DNA of 64,000 nucleotides from Kitasatospora sp. A2-31 (GCF_022288725.1 NZ_JAKNTA010000003.1:252972-316971), one strand, 5' to 3'. Positions 46,402 to 55,959 are shown, numbered from the stretch's first letter. The notes: generated from the letters alone by a model not told the origin. Numbers and translations are program-made.

Positions 46402-49197
46402 TCAGGCGGGCGGCAGCGGGAGCTCGAACCAGACCACCTTGCCGACGGCCTTGCGGGCGGTGCCCCAGTGCTCGGCGAGCTTGGTGACCAGGGTCAGGCC
46501 GCGGCCGGTCTCGCCCAGCTGCTCGGCCGGCTCCAGCGACGGCAGGTTGTGGTTGTCGTCGCTCACCTCGACCAGGAGCTTGTCCACCCGGATCAGCTGC
46601 AGCTGGACCTGGTCCCGGGCGACCCGGACGGCGTTCGTCACCAGCTCGCTGACCAGCAGCTCGGTGGTGTCGCTCAGCGTCTCCAGGTGCCAGGCGGCGA
46701 GCTGCTCGCGGACCAGGGCCCGGGCACGACGGACCTCGCGCTGGTCGACCGTGAGGTCCCAGGTGGCGACCTCGGTCGGCGCGACGCCGTCGAAGCGGGC
46801 CACCAGCAGGGCGACGTCGTCCTTGCGGTCGTCCGAGTGGAGCCGCTCCAGCACCACGTCGCAGGCCTCCTCCGGGCTCTGCCGCGGGTCGATCAGGTTC
46901 CCGCAGAGCGCCGCCAGCCCCGCTCCTATGTCCCCGCCCCGGACCTCGACCAGGCCGTCGGTGCAGAGCACCAGCATCGAGCCGTCGGAGACGTCGATGG
47001 TCTTGGCGACGAACGGCACGCCGCCGACGCCGATCGGGGCCCCGGCCGGGATCTCCAGCAGCTCGCCGCTGCCGTCGGGGTGCACCAGTACCGGGGGCAC
47101 GTGGCCGGCGCTGGCCAGCTCGCAGGTCCGGTTGATCGGGTCGTAGACCGCGTAGAGGCAGGTGGCGAGGTGGTCGTCGCCGAGCTTGTGGGCCAGGTTG
47201 TCCAGGTGGCGCAGCAGCTGGCCGGGCGGCAGGTCGAGGGCGGCCAGGGTCTGCATCGCGGTGCGGAAGCGGCCCATCGCGGCGGCCGAGTGCAGGCCGT
47301 GGCCCATCACGTCGCCGACGACCAGGGCGACCCGGCTGCCGGGCAGCTGGATCGCGTCGAACCAGTCGCCGCCGACCTCGGCCTTGGAGTCGCCCGGCAG
47401 GTAGCGGTGGGCGATCTGCACGCCGGGGATCTGCGGCGGGCGGGTCGGGATCATCGAGCGCTGCAGGGTGGTGGCGACCTTGGACTCGGCCCGGTGCAGC
47501 CGCGCGTTGTCGAGCGAGAGCGCGGCGCGGGCGGCCAGCTCCTTGAGAGTGGCGGCGTCGCCCTCGTCGAAGGGGGCCCGGTCGGGCAGCCGGAGCAGTT
47601 TGAGGATGCCGAGCACGGTGCCCCGGGCGGAGAGCGGCACCACCAGCATCGAGCGCCCGGTGACCAGGGAGGCGAGCCGGGGTCCGCCGAGCGCGGCGGC
47701 GTAGTCGACGGCGACGTCCGGGCTGACCACCGGGACCAGGACCGGCTGGTTCAGCTGGAGCGCCATGCCGGGCGGGGTGCGGCGGGGCATGGCGACCAGC
47801 GCGCCCTCGGCGAGGACGTGGTCCCACTGTCCGGCGGACTCGTTGTAGACCAGGGCGACCCGGCGGAGCATGGTGTCGTCGTCCGGCCGGGCCTCGGGCA
47901 GCTCGGAGTCGGAGATCAGGCCGTCCACCAGGTCGACGCAGGCGAAGTCGGCGACCCGGGGGACGAGCACCTGGCAGAGCTCGTGCGCGGTGAAGCCGAG
48001 GTCGAGGGTGGTGCCGACCTTGCCGCCGACCTCGTTGAGCAGGGCCAGCTGCTCGCCTGCCTGGCCGTTGGTGAGGAACGGGCCGAGCCGGCCGCTCGGC
48101 CGGGAGCCCTCCTCCGCGGCGGCGGGACAGGGCACGCTCGGGGGTGTGGCCTGGTCGCCCCGGCGGGCCTGGTGGCCGTTGGCGGACGATTCGACGGCGG
48201 CCTGCTCGATGGCGGGTCCTCCTGTGGACGGGGCCGGGGCGGTCGGGGCCCGTTCGGCCGGGGTGGCCGCGGGCGGGGCGCCCGCGGCGGCCGCGGGGTG
48301 CTCGGTCGGCCGGCCCGCCGCGGCGGGGGCGGCGGGCCGCTCGGCGGCGTCGCGCTGGACGGGCAGCGGCCCGGCGGGTCGGCGGCCGGGCGCGGACTGC
48401 TCCGGCTGCGGCGGACCGCTCCGGCCGGCCCGCTGCTGGGCGGTCGGGTAGCGGCGGCCGATGCCGGCGGCGGCGTGGGCGGCCCCGGTCGGCGGGTCGG
48501 CGGGCAGGACGGGCAGCACGGTGGCGGGGTCCAGCCGCAGGGCGGGCAGGCCGGCGCGGCCGAGCCCGTCGAGCAGGGCGGCCCGGCGTTCGGCGGAGCC
48601 CGCCGGGAGCAGCCGGGCGAACGGCTCGGGCACCGGGCGGCCGGGGGCGGTCAGGGCGGCGGAGAGCCGGTGGAAGCCGCCCCGGGCGGCGGGGGCCGCG
48701 GTGAACGGCAGCCGGCGCTCGCCGAGGGCGAGTCGCGGGCCGGCCGAACGCAGCGGGCGGGCGTCGGCGGCCAGGGCCAGCAGGCCGGCGGACGGGTCGG
48801 CCGGGCGGTACGCCCACCAGAGCACGTCGCGCAGGTGCTCCTCGCGGTCGACGACCGGCATCCGCCCGGCCCAGGCGCCCTCGGCGGCGGTCAGTTCGGC
48901 CAGGGTGTCCAGGGCGTCGCAACGGCGGCGGGCGCCGGGTGCGGCGGGCCCGGGGACGCCGCGCGGCTCGACGGCGGGCAGCAGGCCGGTGGCCGAGCGG
49001 TCCTGGGCGACGTCGGCGCGGTGCCCGAACAGCTCCTCGGCGGCCCGGTTCCACTGCGCGATCCGACCCGTGCGGTCGACCAGCACGAGGGCGAGCCGGA
49101 CCAGGGCGACCACGCCTGACGACTGGTCACCCGACGCGGCTGCGGGGGCGGCCGCGGTGGCCGCCGGACGCGCTGTGGAGTTGGGCTCGTCCACCAT
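46402..49197 (-). CDS. SpoIIE-type PP2C phosphatase with PAS, GAF and HATPase domains
   Basis: Protein of 931 residues. A PAS-like domain (ALVLVDRTGRIAQWNRAAEELFGH) lies near the start, a Pro/Ala-rich low-complexity region spans about 250-370, then a GAF domain (GTTLDLGFTAHELCQVLVPRVADFACVD), the SpoIIE PP2C core (VGGDWFDAIQLPGSRVALVVGDVMGHGLHSAAAMG, VLCTDGLVEVRGGDI) and a C-terminal anti-sigma-type HATPase (ELVTNAVRVA, GRGLTLVTKLAEHWG). This layout fits a regulator of an anti-sigma/anti-anti-sigma cascade, as in many streptomycetes; no target gene is adjacent. An alternative GTG start lies 10 codons upstream. Confidence 0.9.
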   Translation of the reverse strand: MVDEPNSTARPAATAAAPAAASGDQSSGVVALVRLALVLVDRTGRIAQWNRAAEELFGHRADVAQDRSATGLLPAVEPRGVPGPAAPGARRRCDALDTLAELTAAEGAWAGRMPVVDREEHLRDVLWWAYRPADPSAGLLALAADARPLRSAGPRLALGERRLPFTAAPAARGGFHRLSAALTAPGRPVPEPFARLLPAGSAERRAALLDGLGRAGLPALRLDPATVLPVLPADPPTGAAHAAAGIGRRYPTAQQRAGRSGPPQPEQSAPGRRPAGPLPVQRDAAERPAAPAAAGRPTEHPAAAAGAPPAATPAERAPTAPAPSTGGPAIEQAAVESSANGHQARRGDQATPPSVPCPAAAEEGSRPSGRLGPFLTNGQAGEQLALLNEVGGKVGTTLDLGFTAHELCQVLVPRVADFACVDLVDGLISDSELPEARPDDDTMLRRVALVYNESAGQWDHVLAEGALVAMPRRTPPGMALQLNQPVLVPVVSPDVAVDYAAALGGPRLASLVTGRSMLVVPLSARGTVLGILKLLRLPDRAPFDEGDAATLKELAARAALSLDNARLHRAESKVATTLQRSMIPTRPPQIPGVQIAHRYLPGDSKAEVGGDWFDAIQLPGSRVALVVGDVMGHGLHSAAAMGRFRTAMQTLAALDLPPGQLLRHLDNLAHKLGDDHLATCLYAVYDPINRTCELASAGHVPPVLVHPDGSGELLEIPAGAPIGVGGVPFVAKTIDVSDGSMLVLCTDGLVEVRGGDIGAGLAALCGNLIDPRQSPEEACDVVLERLHSDDRKDDVALLVARFDGVAPTEVATWDLTVDQREVRRARALVREQLAAWHLETLSDTTELLVSELVTNAVRVARDQVQLQLIRVDKLLVEVSDDNHNLPSLEPAEQLGETGRGLTLVTKLAEHWGTARKAVGKVVWFELPLPPA

Positions 49198-49541
49198 GGA
49201 TTCGGTCTGCTCCCGCCTGGCCGCCACGCCTGGAGGCGGCCGTCTCTACGGAGGAAGGCACGCTGTGCGGATACCAGCGAAGCACGGACCCGGCCGGACT
49301 CGGTACCGAAACGGGGAGATTCATCAGTATCAGTTGCGTGTCACTCGGCGTGCGCCGGTCCGCACTCCCCGTCCACCGGGGGCAGCGCCCCGGACGGAGG
49401 GTCCCGCCGAGGGCAGGTGGCGGGGAAACCGCCCGGGGTAGGGTGGCAGGCCGAGCCGTGCCGTGCGGCGGGCACCCGGAGGGCCGGGCGGCAGGTCGAG
49501 GGCGGCGGCACCGAGTCGGCAGGACGAGACAGAGGCGAGAC
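49198..49541. other. Divergent spacer upstream of the phosphatase and J-domain genes
   Basis: A 344-base stretch between divergently transcribed genes. AT content rises around 49300-49340 (GGGGAGATTCATCAGTATCAG), the most promoter-like part. No RNA gene, repeat or conserved small frame was recognised. Confidence 0.3.
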
Positions 49542-50705
49542 GTGACCGCGCAGATCCCCGCCCGCTGGACGGACCCGGAGCAGCAGGAGCTGGAGGAGCG
49601 GGTCGCCGCCGCCGAACTCGCCTGGCTCACCATGGACGTCGACGTGCAGACGCTGCGGGTCGAGATCGACAACTTCGCCCTGATCCACCACCAGCTGCTC
49701 GGCCCGCTCTACGCCCGGCTGGACGAGCTGGACGCACTGGTCGCCGAGACGGTGGCCGCCCGCACCGGGCACCCGGAGGACGTCCGGCGGGCCGCCGAGG
49801 CACGCCGACGGGTGGACGAACTGCCCGACCTGGACGCGCTGTTCGACAGCGTCCAGGAGCAGGAGGCGGCCCCGCCGCCGGCCGCGCCGGCCCGGGTGCG
49901 GCCCGGCCGGGAGGCCCAGCGGATCTACCGCGACCTGGTCCGCCGCGCCCACCCCGACCTGACCACCGACCCGGCCGAGCAGGAGCGCCGGGCGGCGTTC
50001 CTGGTCCGGGTCAACGAGGCCTACGCGTTCGGCGACACCGCCGCGCTGGAGGGGCTCGCCGCGGAGTGGTCGACCGCCCCCGAGGCGGCGCCCGCGGCGG
50101 ACTCCCCCGACCGGCTCGGCTGGCTGCGCCGCCGGCTGGAGTGGCTGAACGCCAAGATCGCCGAGACCGCCACCGAACAGGTCCGGCTGGAGAACACGGC
50201 GATGGGCCAGCTGCTCGCGCTCGCCCCGCAGGACCCGGACAAGCTGCTGGAGGAGCTCGCCGAGCAGCTGCTGGCGAAGGCCGCCGCCCAGCAGGCCGAG
50301 CTGGAGCGGCTGCTCGGCGGGGGCCCCGCGGTGCGGGACAATGGACCGGACCGTTCCGAGCCCCAGGAGAGCCAGACGATGTTCGCCCAGATCCCCACCA
50401 CCGACGCCGCCTCCGTCCCCGCCGACGCCGTCCTGCTCGACGTCCGCGAGCAGGACGAGTGGGACGCCGGGCACGTGGACGGCGCGCTGCACATCCCGAT
50501 GGGCCAGCTGATCGCGCGGATCGACGAGCTGCCGGAGGAGAAGCTGTACGTGTTCTGCCGGGTCGGCGGGCGCTCCGCGCAGGTCGTCCAGTACCTGGTG
50601 CAGAACGGCCGGGACGCGGTGAACGTGGACGGCGGCATGTACGCCTGGGAGGGCGCCGGCCGTCCGATGGTCTCCTCCGGCGGCCAGCCCGCCTTCGTCC
50701 TCTAG
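49542..50705 (+). CDS. J-domain (DnaJ-like) protein reading in frame into a rhodanese domain
   Basis: Continuous frame of 387 residues. The first part is acidic and helical (coiled region 10-75), followed by a J-domain-like segment (AQRIYRDLVRRAHPDLTTDPAEQERRAAFLVRVNEAYAFGD) with the HPD motif and more helices rich in Glu/Leu/Gln. After residue about 279 the frame continues into a complete rhodanese-like domain. There is no stop between the two, but a ribosome site and ATG are present at the junction. So it may be one fusion protein, two overlapping products, or both. GTG start with GAGGCGAG upstream. Confidence 0.75.
   Translation: MTAQIPARWTDPEQQELEERVAAAELAWLTMDVDVQTLRVEIDNFALIHHQLLGPLYARLDELDALVAETVAARTGHPEDVRRAAEARRRVDELPDLDALFDSVQEQEAAPPPAAPARVRPGREAQRIYRDLVRRAHPDLTTDPAEQERRAAFLVRVNEAYAFGDTAALEGLAAEWSTAPEAAPAADSPDRLGWLRRRLEWLNAKIAETATEQVRLENTAMGQLLALAPQDPDKLLEELAEQLLAKAAAQQAELERLLGGGPAVRDNGPDRSEPQESQTMFAQIPTTDAASVPADAVLLDVREQDEWDAGHVDGALHIPMGQLIARIDELPEEKLYVFCRVGGRSAQVVQYLVQNGRDAVNVDGGMYAWEGAGRPMVSSGGQPAFVL
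50379..50705 (+). CDS. Rhodanese-like domain protein from internal start (alternative product)
   Basis: From the internal ATG, preceded by CAGGAGAG, a 108-residue stand-alone rhodanese results: MFAQIPTTDAASVPADAVLLDVREQDEW type, with the persulphide-carrying cysteine in VFCRVGGRSAQVV and the C-terminal NVDGGMYAWEGAGRPMV. This is the usual length of the single-domain family, so the internal start is probably used. It lies in the same frame as the J-domain gene; whether the fused form is also made is unclear. Confidence 0.6.
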   Translation: MFAQIPTTDAASVPADAVLLDVREQDEWDAGHVDGALHIPMGQLIARIDELPEEKLYVFCRVGGRSAQVVQYLVQNGRDAVNVDGGMYAWEGAGRPMVSSGGQPAFVL

Positions 50706-50901
50706 GCACTGTCCGGGGCGGCTTCGTCCCCCGGGCTCGGTCCGGGGCGCCTTCGGCCTCCGGCGCCGGGCGCCGCCCCACCGGCCGCGGCTCCCGCCGC
50801 CGTAGCCGGTAGGGCAGGATGGGCGCGCGACCGAGCCGGGACAAGGACCGGCGGCGCCCGCCGGGTGGCGCACCTCCCGGCCGCAGCTCGGGGGAGGGTC
50901 C

Positions 50902-51561
50902 ATGGGGGAGAGCGCCGACGCGCCGCCCGGGGGGCGGGCCTGGTCGAGGCCGGCGCTGGTGGTGCTCGGTACGGCCGGCGCGCTGCTCGTGGCGGGCACC
51001 GGGCTCTTCCTCGGCGCGGTGTTCCTGCACGTCGCCCCGGCCAACACGCTGTCCCGGGAGTACCGGGACGAGGTCGACGGCCTGGTGTACCCGGAGTTCG
51101 AGCAGAACTGGAAGCTGTTCGCGCCCAACCCGCTGCAGCAGAACGTCACCCTGGACGCCCGGGTGCGGACGGTCGAGCCCGGCGGCGCCACCCGCACCCA
51201 CGACTGGATCGGGCTGACCGCCAGGGACATCGCCGCGATCCGCGGCAACCCGGCGCCCAGCCATGCCGACCAGAACCTGCTCCGCCGGGCCTGGGACTTC
51301 TACGAGGGCTCGCACAACGCCCAGGACGATTCGCTGACCAACCCGCGCGGCAAGCTGGCCGAGCAGTACCTCAAGCGGATCGCGCTGCAGCGGATCGGCC
51401 GCACCGTCGAGGGCGACCGGATACTGGAGATCGAGTTCCGGGTGACGACCGCGACCGTCCCGCCGCCGGACTGGAGCGGCGAGGCCGCGCCGCCCGCGCC
51501 GAAGGTGCGCGAGCTGCCCTGGTGGCCGGTCAACGACGAGGACCACCGGGGGCTCGGGTGA
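50902..51561 (+). CDS. DUF5819 family protein
   Basis: Protein of 219 residues with one N-terminal membrane helix (ALVVLGTAGALLVAGTGLFLGAVFLHVAP) and an extracellular domain (YRDEVDGLVYPEFEQNWKLFAPNPLQQNVTLDARV) characteristic of DUF5819. No catalytic motif recognised. ATG behind GGAGGG. Its stop overlaps the start of the following HTTM gene (GTGA), so the two are made together; this pairing is recurrent in actinomycetes and suggests one membrane complex. Confidence 0.85.
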   Translation: MGESADAPPGGRAWSRPALVVLGTAGALLVAGTGLFLGAVFLHVAPANTLSREYRDEVDGLVYPEFEQNWKLFAPNPLQQNVTLDARVRTVEPGGATRTHDWIGLTARDIAAIRGNPAPSHADQNLLRRAWDFYEGSHNAQDDSLTNPRGKLAEQYLKRIALQRIGRTVEGDRILEIEFRVTTATVPPPDWSGEAAPPAPKVRELPWWPVNDEDHRGLG

Positions 51562-52913
51562 ACGAGACGACGCAGGCGGCGGGCGCCGGACCGCTGCTCG
51601 ACGGTGTCCCCGCCCGGCCGGCCGCTCCGGCGGTGCCCGCTCCGCCGGTGCCCGCGGCGCCGGCCGCCCGCCGGGGCCCGGGGGCCGGCGCGGTGTTCGC
51701 CCGGCTCTTCGCGGCCTTCACCGGCCGGGCGCTCGGGCGGTACCAGGCGGCGGCGGTGCGGATCGGCTTCGGCCTGGTCTGGCTGGCCCACCTGGTACGG
51801 GAGTGGCCCAACCGGCGGATGCTCTACGGCGACACCTCGCCCTGGTCGCTCGACCTGGCCGAGCGGCTGCTCGCCGACAACGGGGCGCTGACCGTGCTGC
51901 CCTGGTTCGGCGGCCGGCTCTGGTTCGAACTCGTCTACCACCTGGCGGTGCTCTCCGCCGCCGCGCTGCTGCTCGGCTGGCGGACCAGGGCGAGCGGCGT
52001 GCTGTTCCTGGTCACCGTGCTGTCGCTGCAGAACCGCAACGTCTTCCTCGGCGACGGCGGCGACAACGTCGTCCACCTGATGGCGGTCTACCTGGTCTTC
52101 ACCCGCTGCGCCGAGGTCTGGTCGCTGGACGCCCGGCGCCCGGCCGCCGGCCGGGGCGGGGTGCTGCTCTGGGCGGTGCTCGGCGGGCTGCTGCTGGTGT
52201 GCCAGCTCGGCGACTTCTCCGGCGAGAGCCTGACCTGGACGGCCGCGGCCTTCCCGTATGTCGGCTGGGCCCCGGTGTTCTGGGGCCTGTGGGCGGTGGC
52301 CGGGCTCTGGTGGCTGCTCGGGCGGCTGCGACCGGACGGCGAGCTGCGCGCGGTGCTGGACGCGCTGGCCGCCATGGTGCACAACTGCGCGATGCTGGTG
52401 ATCGCCGCCGAGGTGGTGCTGATCTACGCCACGGCCGGCTGGTACAAGGTGCAGGGCTCGCGCTGGCAGGACGGCACGGCGCTCTACTACCCGCTGCACC
52501 TGGACTACTTCACACCCTGGCCCGGGCTCTCCGGGCTGGTCGCCTCGGCGCTGCTGCCGGTGTTCCTGATCTCCTACGGCACGGTGGTGCTGCAGGTCGC
52601 CTTCCCCTTCACGCTGATCAGCCGGCGGGTCAAGAACGCGCTGCTGGTGGTGATGATGGCCGAGCACCTGGGGATCGCGGTGCTGCTCGGGCTGCCGGTG
52701 TTCTCGCTGGCGATGGTCGCGGCGGACGCGGTCTTCCTGCCGACCGGGGCGCTGCGCTGGGTCGCCGACCGGGTGGCCGGCGCCGGGCGCCGGATCGGGC
52801 TCCCGCGGCTGCGTCCGTCGGCGGTGCCGCCGGCGGCCGTCCCGGCCGTCCCGGCCGTCCCGGCCCTTGACTCCCTGCCTTCGGACGCCGGGGGAGCCGC
52901 TCCCCTAAGCTGA
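51558..52913 (+). CDS. HTTM-domain membrane protein (vitamin K carboxylase-related)
   Basis: Protein of 451 residues: a Pro/Ala-rich start, then a membrane domain with about eight helices resembling the horizontally transferred transmembrane (HTTM) domain of vitamin K-dependent gamma-carboxylases. Features include LGRYQAAAVRIGFGLVWLAHLVREW, LSLQNRNVFLGDGGDNVVHLMAVYL and YATAGWYKVQGSRWQDGTALYYPLHLDYF. Whether it carboxylates anything is unknown; bacterial HTTM proteins are functionally uncharacterised in most cases. Translationally coupled to the DUF5819 gene. Confidence 0.85.
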   Translation: MNETTQAAGAGPLLDGVPARPAAPAVPAPPVPAAPAARRGPGAGAVFARLFAAFTGRALGRYQAAAVRIGFGLVWLAHLVREWPNRRMLYGDTSPWSLDLAERLLADNGALTVLPWFGGRLWFELVYHLAVLSAAALLLGWRTRASGVLFLVTVLSLQNRNVFLGDGGDNVVHLMAVYLVFTRCAEVWSLDARRPAAGRGGVLLWAVLGGLLLVCQLGDFSGESLTWTAAAFPYVGWAPVFWGLWAVAGLWWLLGRLRPDGELRAVLDALAAMVHNCAMLVIAAEVVLIYATAGWYKVQGSRWQDGTALYYPLHLDYFTPWPGLSGLVASALLPVFLISYGTVVLQVAFPFTLISRRVKNALLVVMMAEHLGIAVLLGLPVFSLAMVAADAVFLPTGALRWVADRVAGAGRRIGLPRLRPSAVPPAAVPAVPAVPALDSLPSDAGGAAPLS

Positions 52914-52918
52914 CCGGT

Positions 52919-55063
52919 ATGTCCTGGTTCGCCGCACTCCGAGACACCGCGCGGACCGGACTGACCCTGGATCGGGCGCTCACCGACCCGCAACGCGCGG
53001 TCCGCGGCGCCGTCGCCGTCGCGCTGGTGCTCTTCCCCACCCTGGCGCTGGGCGGGCCCCAGCTCGCCACCTCGGCCGCGATGGGCGCCTTCATCGCCGG
53101 GACGGCCACCTTCCAGCGCAGCTTCCGGCCCCGGGCCTCGCTCGCCGTCGCGGCCGGAACCGGCCTCGGCACCAGCACCTTCCTCGGCTACCTGGCCGTC
53201 GGCCTGCCCGGCGCGTTCCCGGTGCTGCTCGCGCTCTGGGCCTTCGGCGCCGGGCTGGCCTGGGCGATCGGGCCGACCGCCGGGGTGGTCGCCGCCAACA
53301 CCCTGGCGGTGATGCTGGTCGTCGTCCGACTCCCGGTCAGCGCGGCCGAGGCGTTCGGCCACGGGCTGCTCTGCGCCCTCGGCGGCCTCGTCCAGGCGGC
53401 CGTCATCACGCTCTGGCCGATCGGCAGCTGGACCGCCCAGCGCGCGGCGCTCGCCGACACCTACGCCGAACTCGCCGACTACGCGCGCCGGCTGCGCCAG
53501 GACCCGACCGCGCACGTGGACCCGGCACCGTTCATGACGGCCCGGCACGCCGCCGCGCTGACGCCCTGGCAGGACCGCCACCGGCCGCCCGAGCTGCGCG
53601 GACTGCGCGGGATCGCGGAGCGGATCCGGCCCTCCCTGGCGGCCGTCGCCGACCCCAAGCTCGGTGCCCCCGCCGAGGGGCCGGAGCGGGAACGGGCCCG
53701 GGCCGTGCTGTCGGCCGCGGCCGAGGCGATGGACGCGCTCGCCCGGGCGGTCCGCAGCGGCGACCCGCTGCAGCTGCCCCGTTCGGCGCCCGCGCTCACC
53801 CTGGCCGCTCCCGCCGACGGACCCGAGCTACGGGGCGCCGCCCGGCGCGCCGCCCGCCGGCTGGCCGGGCTGCTGCGCAAGGCCGCCGACACCCTGGAAC
53901 GCGGCGACGAGGACACCGTCAGCGCCCCTGCGGTGGAGGCCGGCGGCCGGCTGCGCAAGCCACCGCTCTCCCGGATGCTGCCGGTCGCCGCGCGGGCGGT
54001 GCGCCGTCAGCTGCAGCCGCGCTCGGCGGTCTTCCAGCACGCCGTCCGGCTCACCGGCGTGGTCGTCCTCGCCTACCTGCTCGCCCGGGTGGCCGGCTTC
54101 GGGCACGGTTACTGGGCGCCGATGACCGCCGCCATGGTGATGCGGCCGGACTTCGCCCAGACCTACAGCCGGGGCGTGGCCCGGCTGGCCGGGACGATGG
54201 TGGGCGTCGCGCTCTCCACCCTGGTGGTGCAGCTGGCCCACCCCGGTGAGTGGGTGCTGGCCGCACTCGCGGTGTTCTGCATCGGCGGCGCCTACCTGAC
54301 GCTGCGCACCGGCTACGCGCTGATGACGGTCTGCGTCTCCTCGTACGTGGTCTTCCTGCTCGGCCTCCAGGAGGGGGACCCGCTGGTGACCGCCGTCGAG
54401 CGGGTCGGTCTGACGCTGCTCGGCGGCTCGGTCGCGCTGCTGGCGTACGCGCTCTTCCCGACCTGGCAGACCGCCCGGCTCGGCGAGCGGCTGGCCGAGT
54501 GGCTGGCCGCCGTCGGGCAGTACGCGGCGGCCGTGCTCGCCGTCTACGAGCACCCGGCGGCGCCGCGCGGGCGGGAGGTCCGCTCGGCGCTGCTGGACTC
54601 CCGGGAGGCCCGCTCGGAACTGCTCCAGGCGATCCAGCGGGCCGACGCCGAGCCCGGCCGGCACGCCTCCGGTCTGCCCGGGGTGAGCCGCCGCCAGCTG
54701 GATCGGGCCCGGGCGGCGGTCGGCCACCTCGGGCGGGTGGTCGTCCTGCTGGAGGCCCACCTGCCCCTGCCGGACGCCGAACCGGTGCCGGGGACGGCCG
54801 GGTTCGCCGAGGAGCTGAAGCTGTCCACGGCGTTGGCGGCGGGCGCGCTGCTCACCGGGCGGCCGGTGGAGTTCGACGCGGTGCGGGAGGCGCACGAGCT
54901 GCTGGAGGCGAGGCTGGCGGCGGCGCCGGCCAGCGTGCAGCGGGACGTCGTCCGGGCCGGCAGCCGGCTGCTGCTGCAGGCCCTGCGGGACCTCGAACGG
55001 GCGCTGCGCGGAGGCGGCACCGCCACCCCGGCCCAGCGCGCGGCGGAGCCTACCGCCCGCTGA
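52919..55063 (+). CDS. FUSC-family membrane protein
   Basis: Protein of 714 residues with two membrane blocks (about 25-170 and 375-510) separated by a cytoplasmic helical region, the FUSC/aromatic-acid-exporter layout. Conserved features are GGPQLATSAAMGAFIAGTATFQRSF and GHGYWAPMTAAMVMRPDFAQTYSRGVARLAGTMVG. Probably an inner-membrane exporter component; the substrate is unknown. Starts five bases after the HTTM stop, likely the same operon. Confidence 0.88.
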   Translation: MSWFAALRDTARTGLTLDRALTDPQRAVRGAVAVALVLFPTLALGGPQLATSAAMGAFIAGTATFQRSFRPRASLAVAAGTGLGTSTFLGYLAVGLPGAFPVLLALWAFGAGLAWAIGPTAGVVAANTLAVMLVVVRLPVSAAEAFGHGLLCALGGLVQAAVITLWPIGSWTAQRAALADTYAELADYARRLRQDPTAHVDPAPFMTARHAAALTPWQDRHRPPELRGLRGIAERIRPSLAAVADPKLGAPAEGPERERARAVLSAAAEAMDALARAVRSGDPLQLPRSAPALTLAAPADGPELRGAARRAARRLAGLLRKAADTLERGDEDTVSAPAVEAGGRLRKPPLSRMLPVAARAVRRQLQPRSAVFQHAVRLTGVVVLAYLLARVAGFGHGYWAPMTAAMVMRPDFAQTYSRGVARLAGTMVGVALSTLVVQLAHPGEWVLAALAVFCIGGAYLTLRTGYALMTVCVSSYVVFLLGLQEGDPLVTAVERVGLTLLGGSVALLAYALFPTWQTARLGERLAEWLAAVGQYAAAVLAVYEHPAAPRGREVRSALLDSREARSELLQAIQRADAEPGRHASGLPGVSRRQLDRARAAVGHLGRVVVLLEAHLPLPDAEPVPGTAGFAEELKLSTALAAGALLTGRPVEFDAVREAHELLEARLAAAPASVQRDVVRAGSRLLLQALRDLERALRGGGTATPAQRAAEPTAR

Positions 55064-55109
55064 CGGCCCGCCGACCGTGCCGGGCGTCCGGGGTGGCAGA
55101 GTGGGCGGC

Positions 55110-55886
55110 ATGAACGAGGACCAGTGGGTGCGGGCCTGGCGGGTGGGGGCGCAGGAGCCCGGGACGGTGCTGCTGGACGGCTTCCACGCGCTGAAGCACG
55201 CGCTGCGCTTCGGCGGGGACGTCCGACAGGTGCTGACCGCCGACCGGCCGGCGCTGCTGGCGCTCGCCGCGGAGCTGGCCGAGGACGTGGGGCCGGAACT
55301 GGACCGCCTGGCGGTGGAGCTGCCGGAGGCGGACCTGCGGCAGCTGGTGCCGCGGCTGCACCCGACCGGAGTGATCGCGCTGGCCGCGCGGCCGGCCGCG
55401 GCGGCCAACCTGGCCGCCCTCGCCCACCGGCCCCGGACGGCACCGGTCGTCCTGCTGGAGAACCCGCGCAACCTGGGCAACGTCGGCGCGGTGATCCGGC
55501 TGGCCGCCGGCTTCGGCGCCGCCGGCGTGGTGACCACCGGGGTCCTGGACCCCTGGCACCCCACCGTGGTCCGGGGCAGCGCGGGCCTGCACTTCGCCAC
55601 CGCCGTCGAGCGGCTGGAGCTGCCCGACCTGCCCGCCGGCCCGCTCTACGTGCTCGACCCGGAGGGAGCGGACATCCGGACGACCGCCTTCCCGGACGAC
55701 GCCCTGCTCGCCTTCGGCACCGAGCGGCACGGCGTCTCGGACGAGCTCAGGGCGCGGGCGGACCACTTGGTCGCGGTGCCGATGCGGCCCGGGGTCTCCA
55801 GCTTCAACCTGGCGACCAGCGTGGCGATGGGCCTCTTCCACTGGATGTCGGGGCGCCCGCCCGGCCGGCCCGGTCCGCCGCGGTAG
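55110..55886 (+). CDS. TrmH/SpoU-family RNA 2'-O-methyltransferase
   Basis: SPOUT-class enzyme of 258 residues that methylates a ribose in rRNA or tRNA. N-terminal substrate-binding part (VLLDGFHALKHALRFGGDVRQVL) followed by motif 1 (LLENPRNLGNVGAVIRLAAGFGAAGV), motif 2 (AFGTERHGVSDEL) and motif 3 (VPMRPGVSSFNLATSVAMGLFHWM) that form the trefoil-knot SAM site. ATG with GGCGG upstream. The specific nucleotide target cannot be told from sequence. Confidence 0.92.
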   Translation: MNEDQWVRAWRVGAQEPGTVLLDGFHALKHALRFGGDVRQVLTADRPALLALAAELAEDVGPELDRLAVELPEADLRQLVPRLHPTGVIALAARPAAAANLAALAHRPRTAPVVLLENPRNLGNVGAVIRLAAGFGAAGVVTTGVLDPWHPTVVRGSAGLHFATAVERLELPDLPAGPLYVLDPEGADIRTTAFPDDALLAFGTERHGVSDELRARADHLVAVPMRPGVSSFNLATSVAMGLFHWMSGRPPGRPGPPR

Positions 55887-55959
55887 CCGCGTGGCCCGAG
55901 CCGCCGGGCGCCGGGCGGCGGCTCCGGCGGCTGCGGGGACACCGTCAGCGGGGGCACCG

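Noticed and set aside
45914..49054. Antisense open frame of more than 1000 codons over the SpoIIE-type phosphatase gene
   Set aside because: High G+C makes long antisense frames common. Its translation is Arg/Pro/Ala/Gly-rich with no domain, while the minus-strand frame 46402-49197 has clear PAS, GAF, PP2C and HATPase motifs.
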